Assembly: GCF_019795155.1 (NCBI RefSeq)
Contig: NZ_JAILYN010000015.1
Span: forward strand, 1 to 64,000
Direction of reading: 5' to 3'
DNA length: 64,000 nucleotides
From: Marinobacterium arenosum
GTDB lineage: Bacteria; Pseudomonadota; Gammaproteobacteria; Pseudomonadales; Balneatricaceae
Each line of letters begins with the position of its first letter. Positions within the stretch are counted from its first letter, which is position 1. Positions 35,098 through 44,602 of this stretch are shown here, piece after piece. The translations under genes were made by a program, and so were the position numbers. The notes beneath the pieces are model-generated. The model searched no databases. It was not told the DNA's origin and worked only from the letters and a program-made list of their open reading frames with translations.

Positions 35098-36080
35098 ATC
35101 GTTTCCTCAGGCGTCTCTTGGTATGCCGGATTGTCCGGCTGATATTGCTGTGCCAGCAGTGCCGCCACCAGCTCTGTATAGGGTGCGTTCAGTCCCTGCG
35201 CTCGGCAACGTCGCAACACGGCACCGGCAATGCTGTCCAGTTCCAGCGGACGCCCCTTTTGCCTGTCCACCAGCATCGAGGTTTTAATCGCATTAAAGGA
35301 GCGGATCAGCTCAAACATATCATCCACATCGGCCCTGGAAAGCGTGATTCCATCGGCGTTGGCAGCCATAGCCGTTTCCTCCATCAGGCCGTACACGATC
35401 CGGCTGAACGCCGGGTGATGGGTGAGGCTGTGAGTATCCAGTCCGGTCAGGGCCGACAGCGGGTTGACGCCATTGTTGATCACCAGCTTGCGCCACAGTT
35501 CAAAACGGATATCGCTGGCGATCTGGGTGGGAATCCCTGCCGCATTGAATCCGGCATTCAGTCGATGCAGCAGCTCTGTCCGGGCGTTGGCTGCGCGATT
35601 CGCGTGCGGCCACTCCCCCATAATAATCTGCGCCGGCCCTTGCGCCTCGATCCGGCCAGGTTGCAGGATATGGCCGCTTATGCGAACCGCCAGCCCCCCG
35701 ATGACCCGTTCTTCGCCCAGCCATTCAGAGAGCAAGGGTTCGTTATCAACCCCATTTTGCAGAGAAATCACAGGTACTTTGCCGGCTGTTAACCAGGGCC
35801 GCAGCGTGTCCAGTACGGATTGGGTCGCAGTAGCTTTAAGGGTCAGCAGAATGGCGTCGAACTCATCCGGCAGGAACTGTTGCATCAGTGCGCTCAGATC
35901 CACAGCCGTTACGCGGGCATCGAAGGAAAAGGTTTCATGCTCGACCCGTAGACCCTGCGTCTGCATCGCCTGCAGGTGGCGGCCGCGGGCGGCCAGAACA
36001 ACCCGGTGCTGCGCCTGGATAAGCCGCGCAGCATAATAAGCACCGATTCCGCCGGCACCCACGATCAATAGATTCACCAC
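35094..36080 (-). CDS. panE: 2-dehydropantoate 2-reductase family protein
   Basis: 328 residues, GTG start. The N-terminal Rossmann motif is VGAGGIGAYYAARL, then the NADPH-binding AARGRHLQAM. The catalytic Lys is in ELWRKLVINNGVNPLSAL, with the downstream Glu/Asn of the ketopantoate reductase fold. PanE makes pantoate for CoA synthesis, but this family also contains paralogues reducing other 2-keto acids. Operon context with a ring-cleavage dioxygenase and esterase makes a catabolic role possible. The upstream 260 bp (36081-36341) show no feature I can support. Confidence 0.88.
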   Translation of the reverse strand: MVNLLIVGAGGIGAYYAARLIQAQHRVVLAARGRHLQAMQTQGLRVEHETFSFDARVTAVDLSALMQQFLPDEFDAILLTLKATATQSVLDTLRPWLTAGKVPVISLQNGVDNEPLLSEWLGEERVIGGLAVRISGHILQPGRIEAQGPAQIIMGEWPHANRAANARTELLHRLNAGFNAAGIPTQIASDIRFELWRKLVINNGVNPLSALTGLDTHSLTHHPAFSRIVYGLMEETAMAANADGITLSRADVDDMFELIRSFNAIKTSMLVDRQKGRPLELDSIAGAVLRRCRAQGLNAPYTELVAALLAQQYQPDNPAYQETPEETI

Positions 36081-36341
36081 GACCTCACTTCAATGAACCA
36101 ACTAAAGTCTGTTCAAAATTTGCCCCTTGAGCCATACAAGGCGCATCGTCCAACGGGCATGTGTCTAACTGCTATATGACTGGGGAGGCTAAAGCCTGCG
36201 AACCCGGATAAAACCGCGCGATAGCCAACAGCATAGGACGATGCCGCCAGCCGACATCGCAGCTTCGATGAAAGCCGCAACAGGAGCTGCGTTATAAAGC
36301 AGCCCCGTAGCCTGGCAACTCTTCGGCAAAGAGAGACGGCA

Positions 36342-36725
36342 TCAAACCGCTGGCTGCGTTTTTCTAACCCCGAACACCAACGCGCAAAAACAGCAGCAGA
36401 GCAGCAACGCCACCATATTCTCCTCCAATGACGGCGAAATGAGCAGGAAAAAGCCCTCCTCCTTGGTCAACGCCGAAAAGCTCGACACACAGAACGGGCA
36501 CAGGAAAAGCCGAGCCACCTGCCAGAATTGTCGACGGACACGGGCCAACGACAGCGGACCGGTCGCCAATACCAAGGCAATTCCGACGATGGCACTAAGC
36601 CCGAGGGAGTTCGCCCAGAGTTTCGCATTCCTATCGAAATGAAAAGCCACCATCGCCAAGTACCAGATGAAATAGCACCAGAGCGTCAGGCTACCTAAGG
36701 GCATAGAGCTCAAATAAGGTTTCAT
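36342..36725 (-). CDS. Conserved small integral membrane protein
   Basis: 127 residues with four predicted transmembrane helices. It begins MKPYLSSMPLGSLTLWCYFIWYLAM and has the conserved LFLCPFCVSSFSAL motif (two Cys) characteristic of a widely distributed but unnamed family. No function is known. It has its own promoter region and is separated from the dmp operon by the dmpI terminator. Confidence 0.8.
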   Translation of the reverse strand: MKPYLSSMPLGSLTLWCYFIWYLAMVAFHFDRNAKLWANSLGLSAIVGIALVLATGPLSLARVRRQFWQVARLFLCPFCVSSFSALTKEEGFFLLISPSLEENMVALLLCCCFCALVFGVRKTQPAV

Positions 36726-36819
36726 AATTGGTGTTTCTGTCTCTTCGCTACTTTTCTAACTCGATTTTTCTAATTCGATTTTTTGAATAACGAATCGACT
36801 GAATACATTTGTGCAACAT

Positions 36820-36843
36820 GAAAAAAGCCCCCGAAACGGAGGC
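36820..36843 (-). terminator. Rho-independent terminator of the meta-cleavage operon
   Basis: GCCcCCG-AAA-CGGaGGC (36827-36843), one mismatch in the stem. On the minus strand six Us follow. It lies 67 bp past dmpI. Confidence 0.8.
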
Positions 36844-36909
36844 AATAACACCAAGCACTTGCGAAGAACTTGAAGGAACCAAGCAGCAACAAAGCAATGA
36901 CGCAGTCGT

Positions 36910-37101
36910 TCAGCGACCCAGCTTTTTCGCCGAGGTTCCGCCGATGCCCCAGTTCTGTTTGGGGACTTCGTGGATCAGCACCCGGATATTCTGTTCCGGG
37001 GCATCGATTGAGCGGCTGATGGCGGCGGTCACTTCGGCCACCAGCATCTCCTTCTGCTCGTCGGTGCGTCCTTCCATGATATTGATGTGAGCGATAGGCA
37101 T
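36910..37101 (-). CDS. dmpI: 4-oxalocrotonate tautomerase
   Basis: 63 codons giving a 62-residue mature protein after Met removal, exactly the DmpI/XylH length. Catalytic Pro1 and Arg11 (PIAHINIMEGR), Arg39 (NIRVLIHEV) and an aromatic residue at 50 (Trp in place of the usual Phe/Trp) are all in register. It converts the enol 2-hydroxymuconate to its 2-oxo tautomer so that DmpH can decarboxylate it. Last gene of the lower meta operon, before a terminator. Confidence 0.95.
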   Translation of the reverse strand: MPIAHINIMEGRTDEQKEMLVAEVTAAISRSIDAPEQNIRVLIHEVPKQNWGIGGTSAKKLGR

Positions 37102-37124
37102 CAGCCTCTCCTCCTCTACTTGAT

Positions 37125-37712
37125 CTACTTAAATAGCCAGGGACGCAGCAGCCGGGTGACCCGGGGCATCACCAGGTAGGTCATCAGCAATACCTGCAGC
37201 ACCACGATAGTGAGAATCCGCTGCCAGAGCGCCATGTCGTCCAGCCAGGGCGCCAGCAGCAGATTGAGCAGCAGTACCAGGCTGAACACCACGCCGATCA
37301 GCACCAGCGCCATCTTGTGCGGCGACGGGTGCTGCAGCACCGGCAGCTCCGGCAGGTCGAACCAGAATTCCAGCCCGGTGCCGCGGCGCATCACCGGCTC
37401 GCCCTCAACCAACCCGTCCAGCTTATCCAGCCACTGCTGGCGCAACTCGGACTGCTCCCAGCTGCGGCAGTGGCTGTAGGTGTCGAACCGGTAGATCAAT
37501 ACGTACTCGTGATCGGTCGCCGGCCCCGGCCGCAGCACGTTGGTGCCCAGGTGGCCGGGGTAACTTGAAGCCGCCTCGACGACGCCGGAGATCCAGGCTT
37601 CGTACTGCGCCTCGAAGCCCGGCTTGACCCGCCGCGAGATGCTGACGGTCACGGTGCCCTCATCGCCGGGCTGGGTCAGCTGTTTGGCGCAGGGAGACGG
37701 CTTGGTGTTCAT
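37125..37712 (-). CDS. ABM-domain protein with two C-terminal transmembrane helices
   Basis: 195 residues. The N-terminal part (about 18-110) is an antibiotic-biosynthesis-monooxygenase dimeric alpha/beta barrel (VTVSISRRVKPGFEAQYEAWI). After a short linker, two hydrophobic helices follow (KMALVLIGVVFSLVLLLNLL and ILTIVVLQVLLMTYLV). ABM proteins in aromatic catabolism may be cofactor-free oxygenases or quinone scavengers. It sits between dmpH and dmpI, which is not the classical dmp/xyl order, so it was inserted into or recruited to this operon. Function unknown. Confidence 0.85.
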   Translation of the reverse strand: MNTKPSPCAKQLTQPGDEGTVTVSISRRVKPGFEAQYEAWISGVVEAASSYPGHLGTNVLRPGPATDHEYVLIYRFDTYSHCRSWEQSELRQQWLDKLDGLVEGEPVMRRGTGLEFWFDLPELPVLQHPSPHKMALVLIGVVFSLVLLLNLLLAPWLDDMALWQRILTIVVLQVLLMTYLVMPRVTRLLRPWLFK

Positions 37713-37730
37713 ACCGGCGTTACCTTGTTA

Positions 37731-38522
37731 TCAGACGAATTTGCCGCTGATGGTACCCAGGTCCTGGTAGCGAACACAGAACGAGTCGCCCTTGTTGACC
37801 TGCACTGCGGCGGTGATCGCGCCGATCATGACGAAGGAGCCGGCCGGCAACTCTTCGCCACGCTCGCCCAGCATGTTCGCTAGCATCGCCACCGACGCCG
37901 CCGGGTGGCCCAGCACCGCGGCACCGGCACCGACCTCGACCACTTCGCCGTTCACTTCCATCACCACACCCAGGTTCTTCAGATCCAGGTCGGCGACATC
38001 GGCCATGCGGCCGCCGGTGACGAAACGGGAGGAGGAGGAGTTGTCGGCGATTACGCTCTTCAGATCGAACTTGAAGTCGCGGTAACGGGAGTCGATCACC
38101 TCCACCGCCGGCATCACGAAGTCGGTGGCCCGCAGCACGTCGCCGATATGGACGCCCGGACCTTTCAGCGGCGCCTTGGTGACGAACGCCAGCTCCGCTT
38201 CGATCTTCGGATGGATCAGCTCGTCATGCTTGATCTCACCGCCTTCCGGTACCGAGAAGTAGTCCGCCAGGAAGCCGTAGCAGGGATGCTCGACGCCCAT
38301 CTGGGACATCTTGGCCCAGGAGGTCAGGCCCATCTTCATGCCGACGATTTTGTTGCCGCGCGCTTCTTTGCGACGACGGATCTCCCACTGGATGTCGAAC
38401 GCATCCTCATAGCTCATCTGCGGGTAATCGTCGGTGATCTTGGTGACGTCGTGCGCTTCCAGCTCGGCGTTTTCCAGGTGGATCGCCAGCTTTTCAATCT
38501 GTTCTTTAGTCAGGTTACCCAT
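37731..38522 (-). CDS. dmpH: 4-oxalocrotonate decarboxylase
   Basis: 263 residues of the hydratase/decarboxylase family shared with DmpE. Metal-ligand Glu cluster in HPKIEAELAFVT and the active-site region VMPAVEVIDSRYRDFKF are conserved. It decarboxylates 2-oxo-3-hexenedioate to 2-hydroxypenta-2,4-dienoate, working as a complex with DmpE. Its start touches the dmpG stop (1-bp overlap). The paralogue DmpE lies three genes upstream. Confidence 0.94.
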   Translation of the reverse strand: MGNLTKEQIEKLAIHLENAELEAHDVTKITDDYPQMSYEDAFDIQWEIRRRKEARGNKIVGMKMGLTSWAKMSQMGVEHPCYGFLADYFSVPEGGEIKHDELIHPKIEAELAFVTKAPLKGPGVHIGDVLRATDFVMPAVEVIDSRYRDFKFDLKSVIADNSSSSRFVTGGRMADVADLDLKNLGVVMEVNGEVVEVGAGAAVLGHPAASVAMLANMLGERGEELPAGSFVMIGAITAAVQVNKGDSFCVRYQDLGTISGKFV

Positions 38523-39562
38523 TAGCTCAGCCCTTTTTCTTTTGCCCGTTCTTTTGCCATGCTCAGCGCCAGGTCTTCGATCATGTCTTCCTGTCCGCCC
38601 ACGGTACCGCGGCGGCCCAGTTCCACCAGGATGTCACGCGCCTGGATGCCGTACTTCGCTTCGGCCCGCTTGGCGAACAGCAGGAACGAGGAGTAGACAC
38701 CGGCGTAGCCCAGCGTCAGGGCATCGCGGTCCACCCGGATCGGCTGATCCATCAACGGCACTACGCGGTCTTCCGCCACATCCATGATCTTGTACAGGTC
38801 GATGCCGTGGTCGGCGCCCATGCGATCCAGTACCGCCACGAACACCTCCAGCGGGGTGTTGCCGGCACCGGCGCCCAGCCCGGCTACGGAACCGTCGATA
38901 CGGACCGCACCGGCATCCACTGCCGCCAGCGAGTTGGCGATCGCCATGCCCATGTTGTGGTGGCCGTGGAAACCGATGTCGGTTTTCGGGTTCAGTTCGG
39001 CGCGCAGCAGGCCGATCTTCTCGCTGACCTCATCCGGCAGCATGTAGCCGGCGGAGTCGGTGCAGTAGATGCAGTTGGCGCCGTAGGCCTCCATCAGTTT
39101 GGCCTGTTCGACAATCTTTTCCGGCGTGGCCATGTGGGCCATCATCAGGAAGCCCACGGTATCCATCTCCAGCTTGGCGGCCAGGCCGATATGCTGTTCG
39201 GAGACGTCGGCCTCGGTGCAGTGGGTGGCGACCCGGATGGTGTTGACCCCCAGGTCCTTGGCCATGCGCAGGTGATCGACGGTGCCGATGCCCGGCAGCA
39301 GCAGTGCCGATACCTTGGCGTTCTTCATCTTCGGAATCACCGCACCGAGGTATTCCTCGTCGCTGTGGGCCGGGAAACCATAGTTCACGGACGCGCCGCC
39401 CAGGCCGTCGCCGTGGGTCACTTCGATCAGCGGCATACCGGCTTCATCCAGCCCGGTGGCGACATCGACCATCTGCTCCAGCGAGATCTGGTGACGCTTG
39501 GCGTGCATGCCGTCACGCAGACTCATGTCGTGGAGTACTACTTTTTTGTCTTTCAAATTCAT
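38522..39562 (-). CDS. dmpG: 4-hydroxy-2-oxovalerate aldolase
   Basis: 346 residues from ATG 39562, chosen for GGAGG seven to eight bases upstream. A DRE-TIM metalloaldolase: [17 protein letters not shown] at the N-terminus and metal His pair in GFHGHHNMG. The C-terminal three-helix domain binds DmpF. It cleaves 4-hydroxy-2-oxovalerate to pyruvate and acetaldehyde and passes the acetaldehyde directly to DmpF. Confidence 0.96.
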   Translation of the reverse strand: MNLKDKKVVLHDMSLRDGMHAKRHQISLEQMVDVATGLDEAGMPLIEVTHGDGLGGASVNYGFPAHSDEEYLGAVIPKMKNAKVSALLLPGIGTVDHLRMAKDLGVNTIRVATHCTEADVSEQHIGLAAKLEMDTVGFLMMAHMATPEKIVEQAKLMEAYGANCIYCTDSAGYMLPDEVSEKIGLLRAELNPKTDIGFHGHHNMGMAIANSLAAVDAGAVRIDGSVAGLGAGAGNTPLEVFVAVLDRMGADHGIDLYKIMDVAEDRVVPLMDQPIRVDRDALTLGYAGVYSSFLLFAKRAEAKYGIQARDILVELGRRGTVGGQEDMIEDLALSMAKERAKEKGLS

Positions 39563-39577
39563 TGCTTTATCCTCCAC

Positions 39578-40489
39578 TTAACCACGGGCCGGCAGGGTGA
39601 TGCTGCCGTTATGGGCTTCTTCGGCGAACATCTCGGCGGTGCGCAGACCGGCAGCGGTCATGATGTCCAGGTTGCCGGAGTATTTCGGCAGGTAGTCACC
39701 CAGGCCTTCCACTTCCAGGAAGATCGACACCCGGTTGCCGTCGAATACCGGCCCGTTGACCAGCCGGTAACCCGGCACGTACTTCTGCACTTGCTTGATC
39801 ATCGCGTGCACGGATTCGGTGATCGCTTGCTGGTTCGGTGCTTCCTTGGTCAGGCAGTGCACGGTGTCGCGCATGATCAGCGGCGGCTCGGCCGGGTTGA
39901 TGATGATGATCGCCTTGCCCTTGTCGGCACCGCCGACTTTCTCCACGGCACCGGCGGTGGTGCGGGTGAATTCGTCGATATTCTTGCGGGTGCCGGGGCC
40001 GGCGGAACGGGAGGAGACGGTGGCGATGATCTCGCCATAGGCCACATCCTGCACCTGGGACACCGCCGCGACCATCGGGATGGTCGCCTGGCCGCCGCAG
40101 GTCACCATGTTGACGTTCATCTCCAGCTCTTTGGCGTGCTGCTTGAGGTTCACCGGCGGTACGCAGAAGGGGCCGATCGCCGCCGGGGTCAGGTCGATCA
40201 TGATCACGCCCAGCTCGTTCAGCTTGCGGCTGTTCTCGGCGTGTACATAGGCGGAGGTGGCGTCGAAGGCGACACGGATATCGTCCTCGATGACGTGCGG
40301 CAGCAGACCGTCCACGCCCTCGGCGGTGGTCTTGATACCCATCTCGCGGGCGCGTTTCAGGCCGTCCGATTCCGGGTCGATCCCCACCATCCAGGCCGGC
40401 TCGATCCACTCGGAGCGGAACATCTTCATCAGCAGGTCGGTGCCGATGTTACCGGGGCCGATAATTGCGGCTTTCAGCTTTTTACTCAT
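39578..40489 (-). CDS. dmpF: Acetaldehyde dehydrogenase (acylating)
   Basis: 303 residues from ATG 40489. NAD-binding [18 protein letters not shown], catalytic Cys in [12 protein letters not shown] near residue 125-130, and the DmpG-interacting C-terminus. It oxidises acetaldehyde channelled from DmpG to acetyl-CoA using NAD+ and CoA. It is 15 bp upstream of dmpG, the usual pairing. Confidence 0.96.
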   Translation of the reverse strand: MSKKLKAAIIGPGNIGTDLLMKMFRSEWIEPAWMVGIDPESDGLKRAREMGIKTTAEGVDGLLPHVIEDDIRVAFDATSAYVHAENSRKLNELGVIMIDLTPAAIGPFCVPPVNLKQHAKELEMNVNMVTCGGQATIPMVAAVSQVQDVAYGEIIATVSSRSAGPGTRKNIDEFTRTTAGAVEKVGGADKGKAIIIINPAEPPLIMRDTVHCLTKEAPNQQAITESVHAMIKQVQKYVPGYRLVNGPVFDGNRVSIFLEVEGLGDYLPKYSGNLDIMTAAGLRTAEMFAEEAHNGSITLPARG

Positions 40490-40517
40490 CTCTCGTTTTC
40501 CTCTCAATCACCGGCTG

Positions 40518-41303
40518 TTAGACGAAGCGGACGGACGTGGAACCGATACCGCCGATACTGACGCTCATGTGGTCACCGGCCTCGACCGGTTCCAGCGGCA
40601 CCAGTGAACCGGACAGGATCACCTCGCCCGCCTTCAGCGGAATACCGAACTCACCCAGGGTATTGGCCAGCCAGGCAACGCAGTTGACCGGGCTGCCCAA
40701 CGCCGCGGCGCCGGCACCGGTGGAGATCACCGAACCGTTCTTCTCCACCACCATGCCGCAGGTGGCCAGGTCGACCTTGCGCGGATCCACCGCCTTGTCG
40801 CCAAGGATGAACAGGCCGCAGGAGGCGTTGTCCGCCACGGTGTCCTGGATCTTTATCTGCCAGTTCTCGATGCGGGAATCGACCACTTCGAAGCAGGGGA
40901 TCACGCAGTCGGTGGCGGCCAGCACGTCGGCGTTGGTGACGCCCGGGCCCATCAGGTCTTTTTTCAGGATGAAGGCGATCTCGCCCTCCGCCTTCGGCTG
41001 GATCAGCTGCTCGCTGATCGGCATCTCCTGACCCTGGCTGTAGGCCATCTTGTCGGTCAGGTAGCCGAAATCCGGCTGGTGCACGTTGAGCATGTTCTGC
41101 ACCGCCTTGGAGGTGACGCCGATCTTCTTGCCGATAATCTTCTCGCCGGCTTCGACCCGGCGCTCAACCATCCGCAGCGAGATGTGGTAGGCGTCTTCGA
41201 TGCTGATGTCATCAAAGCGCTCGGTAAACGGACGCAACGTGGTGCGATTGGTCAGAGCGTCGAAGAGCTCGTCACCGCACTGAATAATCTGTTGTTTTTC
41301 CAT
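40518..41303 (-). CDS. dmpE: 2-oxopent-4-enoate hydratase
   Basis: 261 residues. It shares the fold of DmpH (IGKKIGVTSKAVQNML; Glu-x-Glu metal site in QPKAEGEIAFIL; CFEVVDSRIENWQIK). It hydrates 2-hydroxypenta-2,4-dienoate to 4-hydroxy-2-oxovalerate. Located between dmpC and dmpF. The first frame codon at 41312 is a GTG without SD, so ATG 41303 is preferred. Confidence 0.94.
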   Translation of the reverse strand: MEKQQIIQCGDELFDALTNRTTLRPFTERFDDISIEDAYHISLRMVERRVEAGEKIIGKKIGVTSKAVQNMLNVHQPDFGYLTDKMAYSQGQEMPISEQLIQPKAEGEIAFILKKDLMGPGVTNADVLAATDCVIPCFEVVDSRIENWQIKIQDTVADNASCGLFILGDKAVDPRKVDLATCGMVVEKNGSVISTGAGAAALGSPVNCVAWLANTLGEFGIPLKAGEVILSGSLVPLEPVEAGDHMSVSIGGIGSTSVRFV

Positions 41304-41390
41304 GATGGCCACTTATAAAAGTTATTAGTTAACAGTACGGAGTTAACAGAACAGCCACTGTCGACTGTCCACTGTTAACTCATGACTGGA

Positions 41391-42851
41391 TCAAAGCTTG
41401 ATGCAGATGTTCTTCAGCTCGGTGTAGAACTCGAGGCCATGCACGCCGCCTTCGCGGCCGATGCCGGACTGCTTGGCGCCACCGAAGGCGGTACGCAGGT
41501 CGCGCAGGAACCAACTGTTGACCCAGACGATGCCGGCTTCCATCTGCTCGGCAACGCGTACCGCGCGGGCGCTGTTCTCGGTCCAGATCGCCGCCGCCAG
41601 GCCGTAGTCGGTATCGTTGGCCAGCTCGACCACCTCGTCCTCGCTGTCGAACGGACGGATATGGCAGCAGGGGCCGAAGATCTCCTCACGAATCACGCGG
41701 GCGTCATCGGCCAAGCCAGTCCAGATGGTCGGCTCGACCCAGGCACCGTCGTTCAGCGCGGCACCCATGTCCGGCACACCGCCACCGATCTCGACAGTGG
41801 CGCCCTCTTTCACCGCCAGCCGGTAGTAGGAGAGCACCTTGTCGCGGTGTTCATGGCTGACCAGCGGGCCGAAGCTGGTTTCGGCATCTTCCGGGCGACC
41901 GAGTTTCAGCTTGGCGACCTCCTCTTTCATGCGCGCCAGGAAGGCTTCATAGATGGGGCGTTCGACATAGACGCGTTCGGTGCCGAGACAGACCTGGCCG
42001 CAGTTGACGAACGCGGAACGCATGGTGCCTTCGACCGCCTTTTCCAGATCGCAATCGGCGAAAACGATGCCGGGGTTCTTGCCGCCACACTCCAGCGAGA
42101 TGTTGCGCAGCCCCACCGCGGCGGCCTTCATGATCGCCTCGCCGGTACGGGTCTCGCCGGTAAAGGTGATTGCATCGACCTGCGGATGGCTGGTCAGGAA
42201 CTCGCCGGCGGAATCCGGACCGAAACCGTGCACCACGTTGAACACGCCTGCCGGTACGCCACACTCGTTCATCACCTCGCCCAGCAGGGTGGTGGTGGCC
42301 GGTGTTTCTTCCGAAGGCTTCACCACCACGGTGTTGCCGCAAGCCAGTGCCGGGCCGACCTTCCAGGTCATCAGCAGCAGCGGCAGGTTCCACGGACTGA
42401 TCACCGCGACCACCCCTTTCGGCGTACGGTGACCGACATTCAGCGCCCCCTTGCCATCCGGTGTATCGAGGCGGAAGCCTTCGGTCGGATGGTTGGCCAG
42501 GGTTTCGGAGAACGCCTTGAAGTTGGCCGCGCCGCGCGGAATATCGATATGGCTGGCGATCTTGTAGGGCTTGCCGGTATCGCGGCACTCCGCCTCGAGA
42601 AACTCGTCGAAGCGTTCATTGATCCGGTCGGCGACCTTGTTCAGCAGCTCGATCCGCTGCGCCTGGCTCAGCTTGCCCCAAGGCCCCTTCAGCGCGGCCC
42701 TGGCGGCACGCACCGCAGCGTCGACCTCGTCACGGCCAGCCTCGTGCACCTGGCCGATCAGGCTGCCATCGACCGGGCAGCGGTTCTCGAAGGTTTTACC
42801 GTTGGCAGACGAAACATACTCGCCGTTGATAAAATGCTTGAACTCTTTCAT
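41391..42851 (-). CDS. dmpC: 2-hydroxymuconic semialdehyde dehydrogenase
   Basis: 486 residues. ALDH motifs: FTGETRTGEAI, catalytic Glu in SLECGGKN, catalytic Cys in FVNCGQVCLGTERV. It oxidises the ring-cleavage product of catechol, 2-hydroxymuconic semialdehyde, to 2-hydroxymuconate, the entry of the 4-oxalocrotonate branch. First gene of the operon dmpC-E-F-G-H-(ABM)-I. A close paralogue lies at 22708-24165. No dmpD hydrolase is present in the window, so this is the only visible exit for the semialdehyde. Confidence 0.94.
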   Translation of the reverse strand: MKEFKHFINGEYVSSANGKTFENRCPVDGSLIGQVHEAGRDEVDAAVRAARAALKGPWGKLSQAQRIELLNKVADRINERFDEFLEAECRDTGKPYKIASHIDIPRGAANFKAFSETLANHPTEGFRLDTPDGKGALNVGHRTPKGVVAVISPWNLPLLLMTWKVGPALACGNTVVVKPSEETPATTTLLGEVMNECGVPAGVFNVVHGFGPDSAGEFLTSHPQVDAITFTGETRTGEAIMKAAAVGLRNISLECGGKNPGIVFADCDLEKAVEGTMRSAFVNCGQVCLGTERVYVERPIYEAFLARMKEEVAKLKLGRPEDAETSFGPLVSHEHRDKVLSYYRLAVKEGATVEIGGGVPDMGAALNDGAWVEPTIWTGLADDARVIREEIFGPCCHIRPFDSEDEVVELANDTDYGLAAAIWTENSARAVRVAEQMEAGIVWVNSWFLRDLRTAFGGAKQSGIGREGGVHGLEFYTELKNICIKL

Positions 42852-43082
42852 AGATCACCTTGGTTATAGGCAACGTCGATGCGCTGCTCTTATGCTTTTC
42901 ATGTCGGGCGACACAGCCACCTACAGGGCTTCAGCCCAATCCCGCCGATGTCAGTTGAATTCAGTATAACTTTGCAAAAACGGGATAAAACTCACAAAAC
43001 TGGCGGTTAGAAATTCCATAAACGGGAATCGTAAAAGACAGGACAGGGCTCCGGTTTTCCTGTCTGTGGGTAGCGCGGGCGA

Positions 43083-43296
43083 CGGCTCAATGGCCGATGG
43101 GTTCGCCGTTGGTCGCGGATAAATCCCCTCCTACAGGGGCGGAGCTTCGTAGCAGCCCGCTTTTTATGCCCGTGGGTGCCACGGGCGACCGAACAATGCA
43201 CCAATGGGACCGCCGTTGGTCGCGGATAAATCCCCTCCTACAGGGGCGGAGCTTCGTCGCTACCCGCTTTTTATGCCCGTGGGTGCCACGGGCGAC
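43083..43296. repeat. Tandem pair of ~107-bp REP-like units
   Basis: The 86-bp core CGCCGTTGGTCGCGGAT...ACGGGCGAC occurs at 43104-43189 and 43211-43296, nearly identical, with related 20-bp spacers giving a 107-bp period. It includes a palindromic GTAGGAGGGG/ATTTATCCGCGACC REP-like element (complement strand). The unit differs from the one at 119-302 but shares the GTAGGAG core. The rest of 42852-43388 holds no gene; the dmpC promoter should lie near 42852-43010. Confidence 0.85.
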
Positions 43297-43388
43297 ACTT
43301 CGGACGATGCCGACCCGATCGCGGTCGATACCCAAAGGGCATGCCAAGCCCGCTGCTACGGAGTGAGCTGCCCCAATAAACTGCCGCG

Positions 43389-44588
43389 TTATTGAGGACT
43401 GGTATTGGCCTGTCGTGCCTCTTGGCTTCGGTATTTCAGCGCCCTATTGAGGGCATAAACGGCCGATCCCAGCACCACGCCCCAGAAGGCCGCGCCTATC
43501 CCCCAGATGCTGACCCCGGACGCGGTGGCCATGAAGGTAATCAGCGATGCATCCAGGTGAGCCTTGTCCTCCAGTGCGGCACTCAGGCTGTTGCTGATCG
43601 CGCCCAGCAGCGCCAGTCCGGCGATAATGGCGATCATCTCAGTGGGAAAGCTGGTGAACAGCAGCACGATGCTGCCGGCCAGAATCCCGCCGATCAGATA
43701 GAACACCCCATTGGCTACCCCGGCGACATAGCGCTTGTCCGGGTTTTCGTGGGCATCCGCACTGGTGCAGATGGACGCAGTGATCGCCGCGATCACCGTG
43801 GTAATGCCGCCGAACAAGGCGGTCGGGATCGACACCAGCGACAGCAGGCTGATGATCGGGCGCGAAGAGAAGGCATACCCCGACGCCTTCAGAATGGTGA
43901 AACCGGGCAGGAACTGCCCGGTCAGGCTGACGATCACCAGCGGCAGCGCCAGCCCCAGCGTCGAACTCCAGCTCCATTCCGGCACGATCAGCAGCGGTGT
44001 CGCCAAACGCCACTCCAGCTGAGACAGGTTGGCGTCCAGTGCCGTCACCGACAGCAGGATGCCCAACGCCACCATCAGCACCAGGAAATAGGCCCGGCTG
44101 AAATACTTGAACAGCACGAAGCCGATAATCATCAGCGTCGTCACCAACGGTGCCGACGCCAGCGCCCGGAAGGCGCCCAGACCGAAGTCGAACAGAATGC
44201 CGGCCATCATCGCCGCGGCCACGCCACGGGGAATCAGCTGCACCACCCGGTCGAACAGACCGGTAATACCGATCAGGAAGATGATCACAGCCGCCGTGAT
44301 ATAGGCTGCCACGGCCTCATTGATCGACAGGTCGGGAAACAGCGTCACCAGCAGTACCGTGCCCGGCGCCGACCAGGCGGTGATCACCGGTATTCGGAAC
44401 CAGACGCTGAGAACAATGCCGGTGACCGCGGCACCGATGGAGATCGCCCAGACCCAGGAGGTCATCATCTCCACCGAGATAGCGGCGTTCTGCGCCGCCT
44501 GGAAGAAGATCGCCAAAGGCCCCGAATAGGAGACCAGCACCGCCATCAGGCCGGCGACCACGGTTGAAACCGAAATATCCTTGAGCAT
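43389..44588 (-). CDS. benE: Benzoate/H+ symporter BenE
   Basis: 399 residues, about 12-14 transmembrane helices of the BenE family. Typical segments are GLMAVLVSYSGPLAIFFQAA in TM1, AWSAPGTVLLVTLFPDLSINEAVAAYI, split, and AAITASICTSADAHENPDKRY. It imports benzoate with protons. AGGGAGG precedes ATG 44588. It is the last gene of the ben operon. The REP-like repeats lie beyond its 3' end, and no clear U-tract terminator is seen. Confidence 0.93.
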   Translation of the reverse strand: MLKDISVSTVVAGLMAVLVSYSGPLAIFFQAAQNAAISVEMMTSWVWAISIGAAVTGIVLSVWFRIPVITAWSAPGTVLLVTLFPDLSINEAVAAYITAAVIIFLIGITGLFDRVVQLIPRGVAAAMMAGILFDFGLGAFRALASAPLVTTLMIIGFVLFKYFSRAYFLVLMVALGILLSVTALDANLSQLEWRLATPLLIVPEWSWSSTLGLALPLVIVSLTGQFLPGFTILKASGYAFSSRPIISLLSLVSIPTALFGGITTVIAAITASICTSADAHENPDKRYVAGVANGVFYLIGGILAGSIVLLFTSFPTEMIAIIAGLALLGAISNSLSAALEDKAHLDASLITFMATASGVSIWGIGAAFWGVVLGSAVYALNRALKYRSQEARQANTSPQ

Positions 44589-44602
44589 AGTTCCGCCTCC
44601 CT

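Noticed and set aside
38807-40561. 584-codon plus-strand frame across dmpG/dmpF
   Set aside because: Antisense shadow; His-rich nonsense composition and no SD.
42852-43010. Possible TATACT -10 box and activator site upstream of dmpC
   Set aside because: No acceptable -35 at 16-18 bp and no TGCA-N6-GGNTA element, so no promoter was called.
43083-43296. CRISPR array
   Set aside because: Only two long units with similar 'spacers' and no cas genes; the repeats are REP-like.
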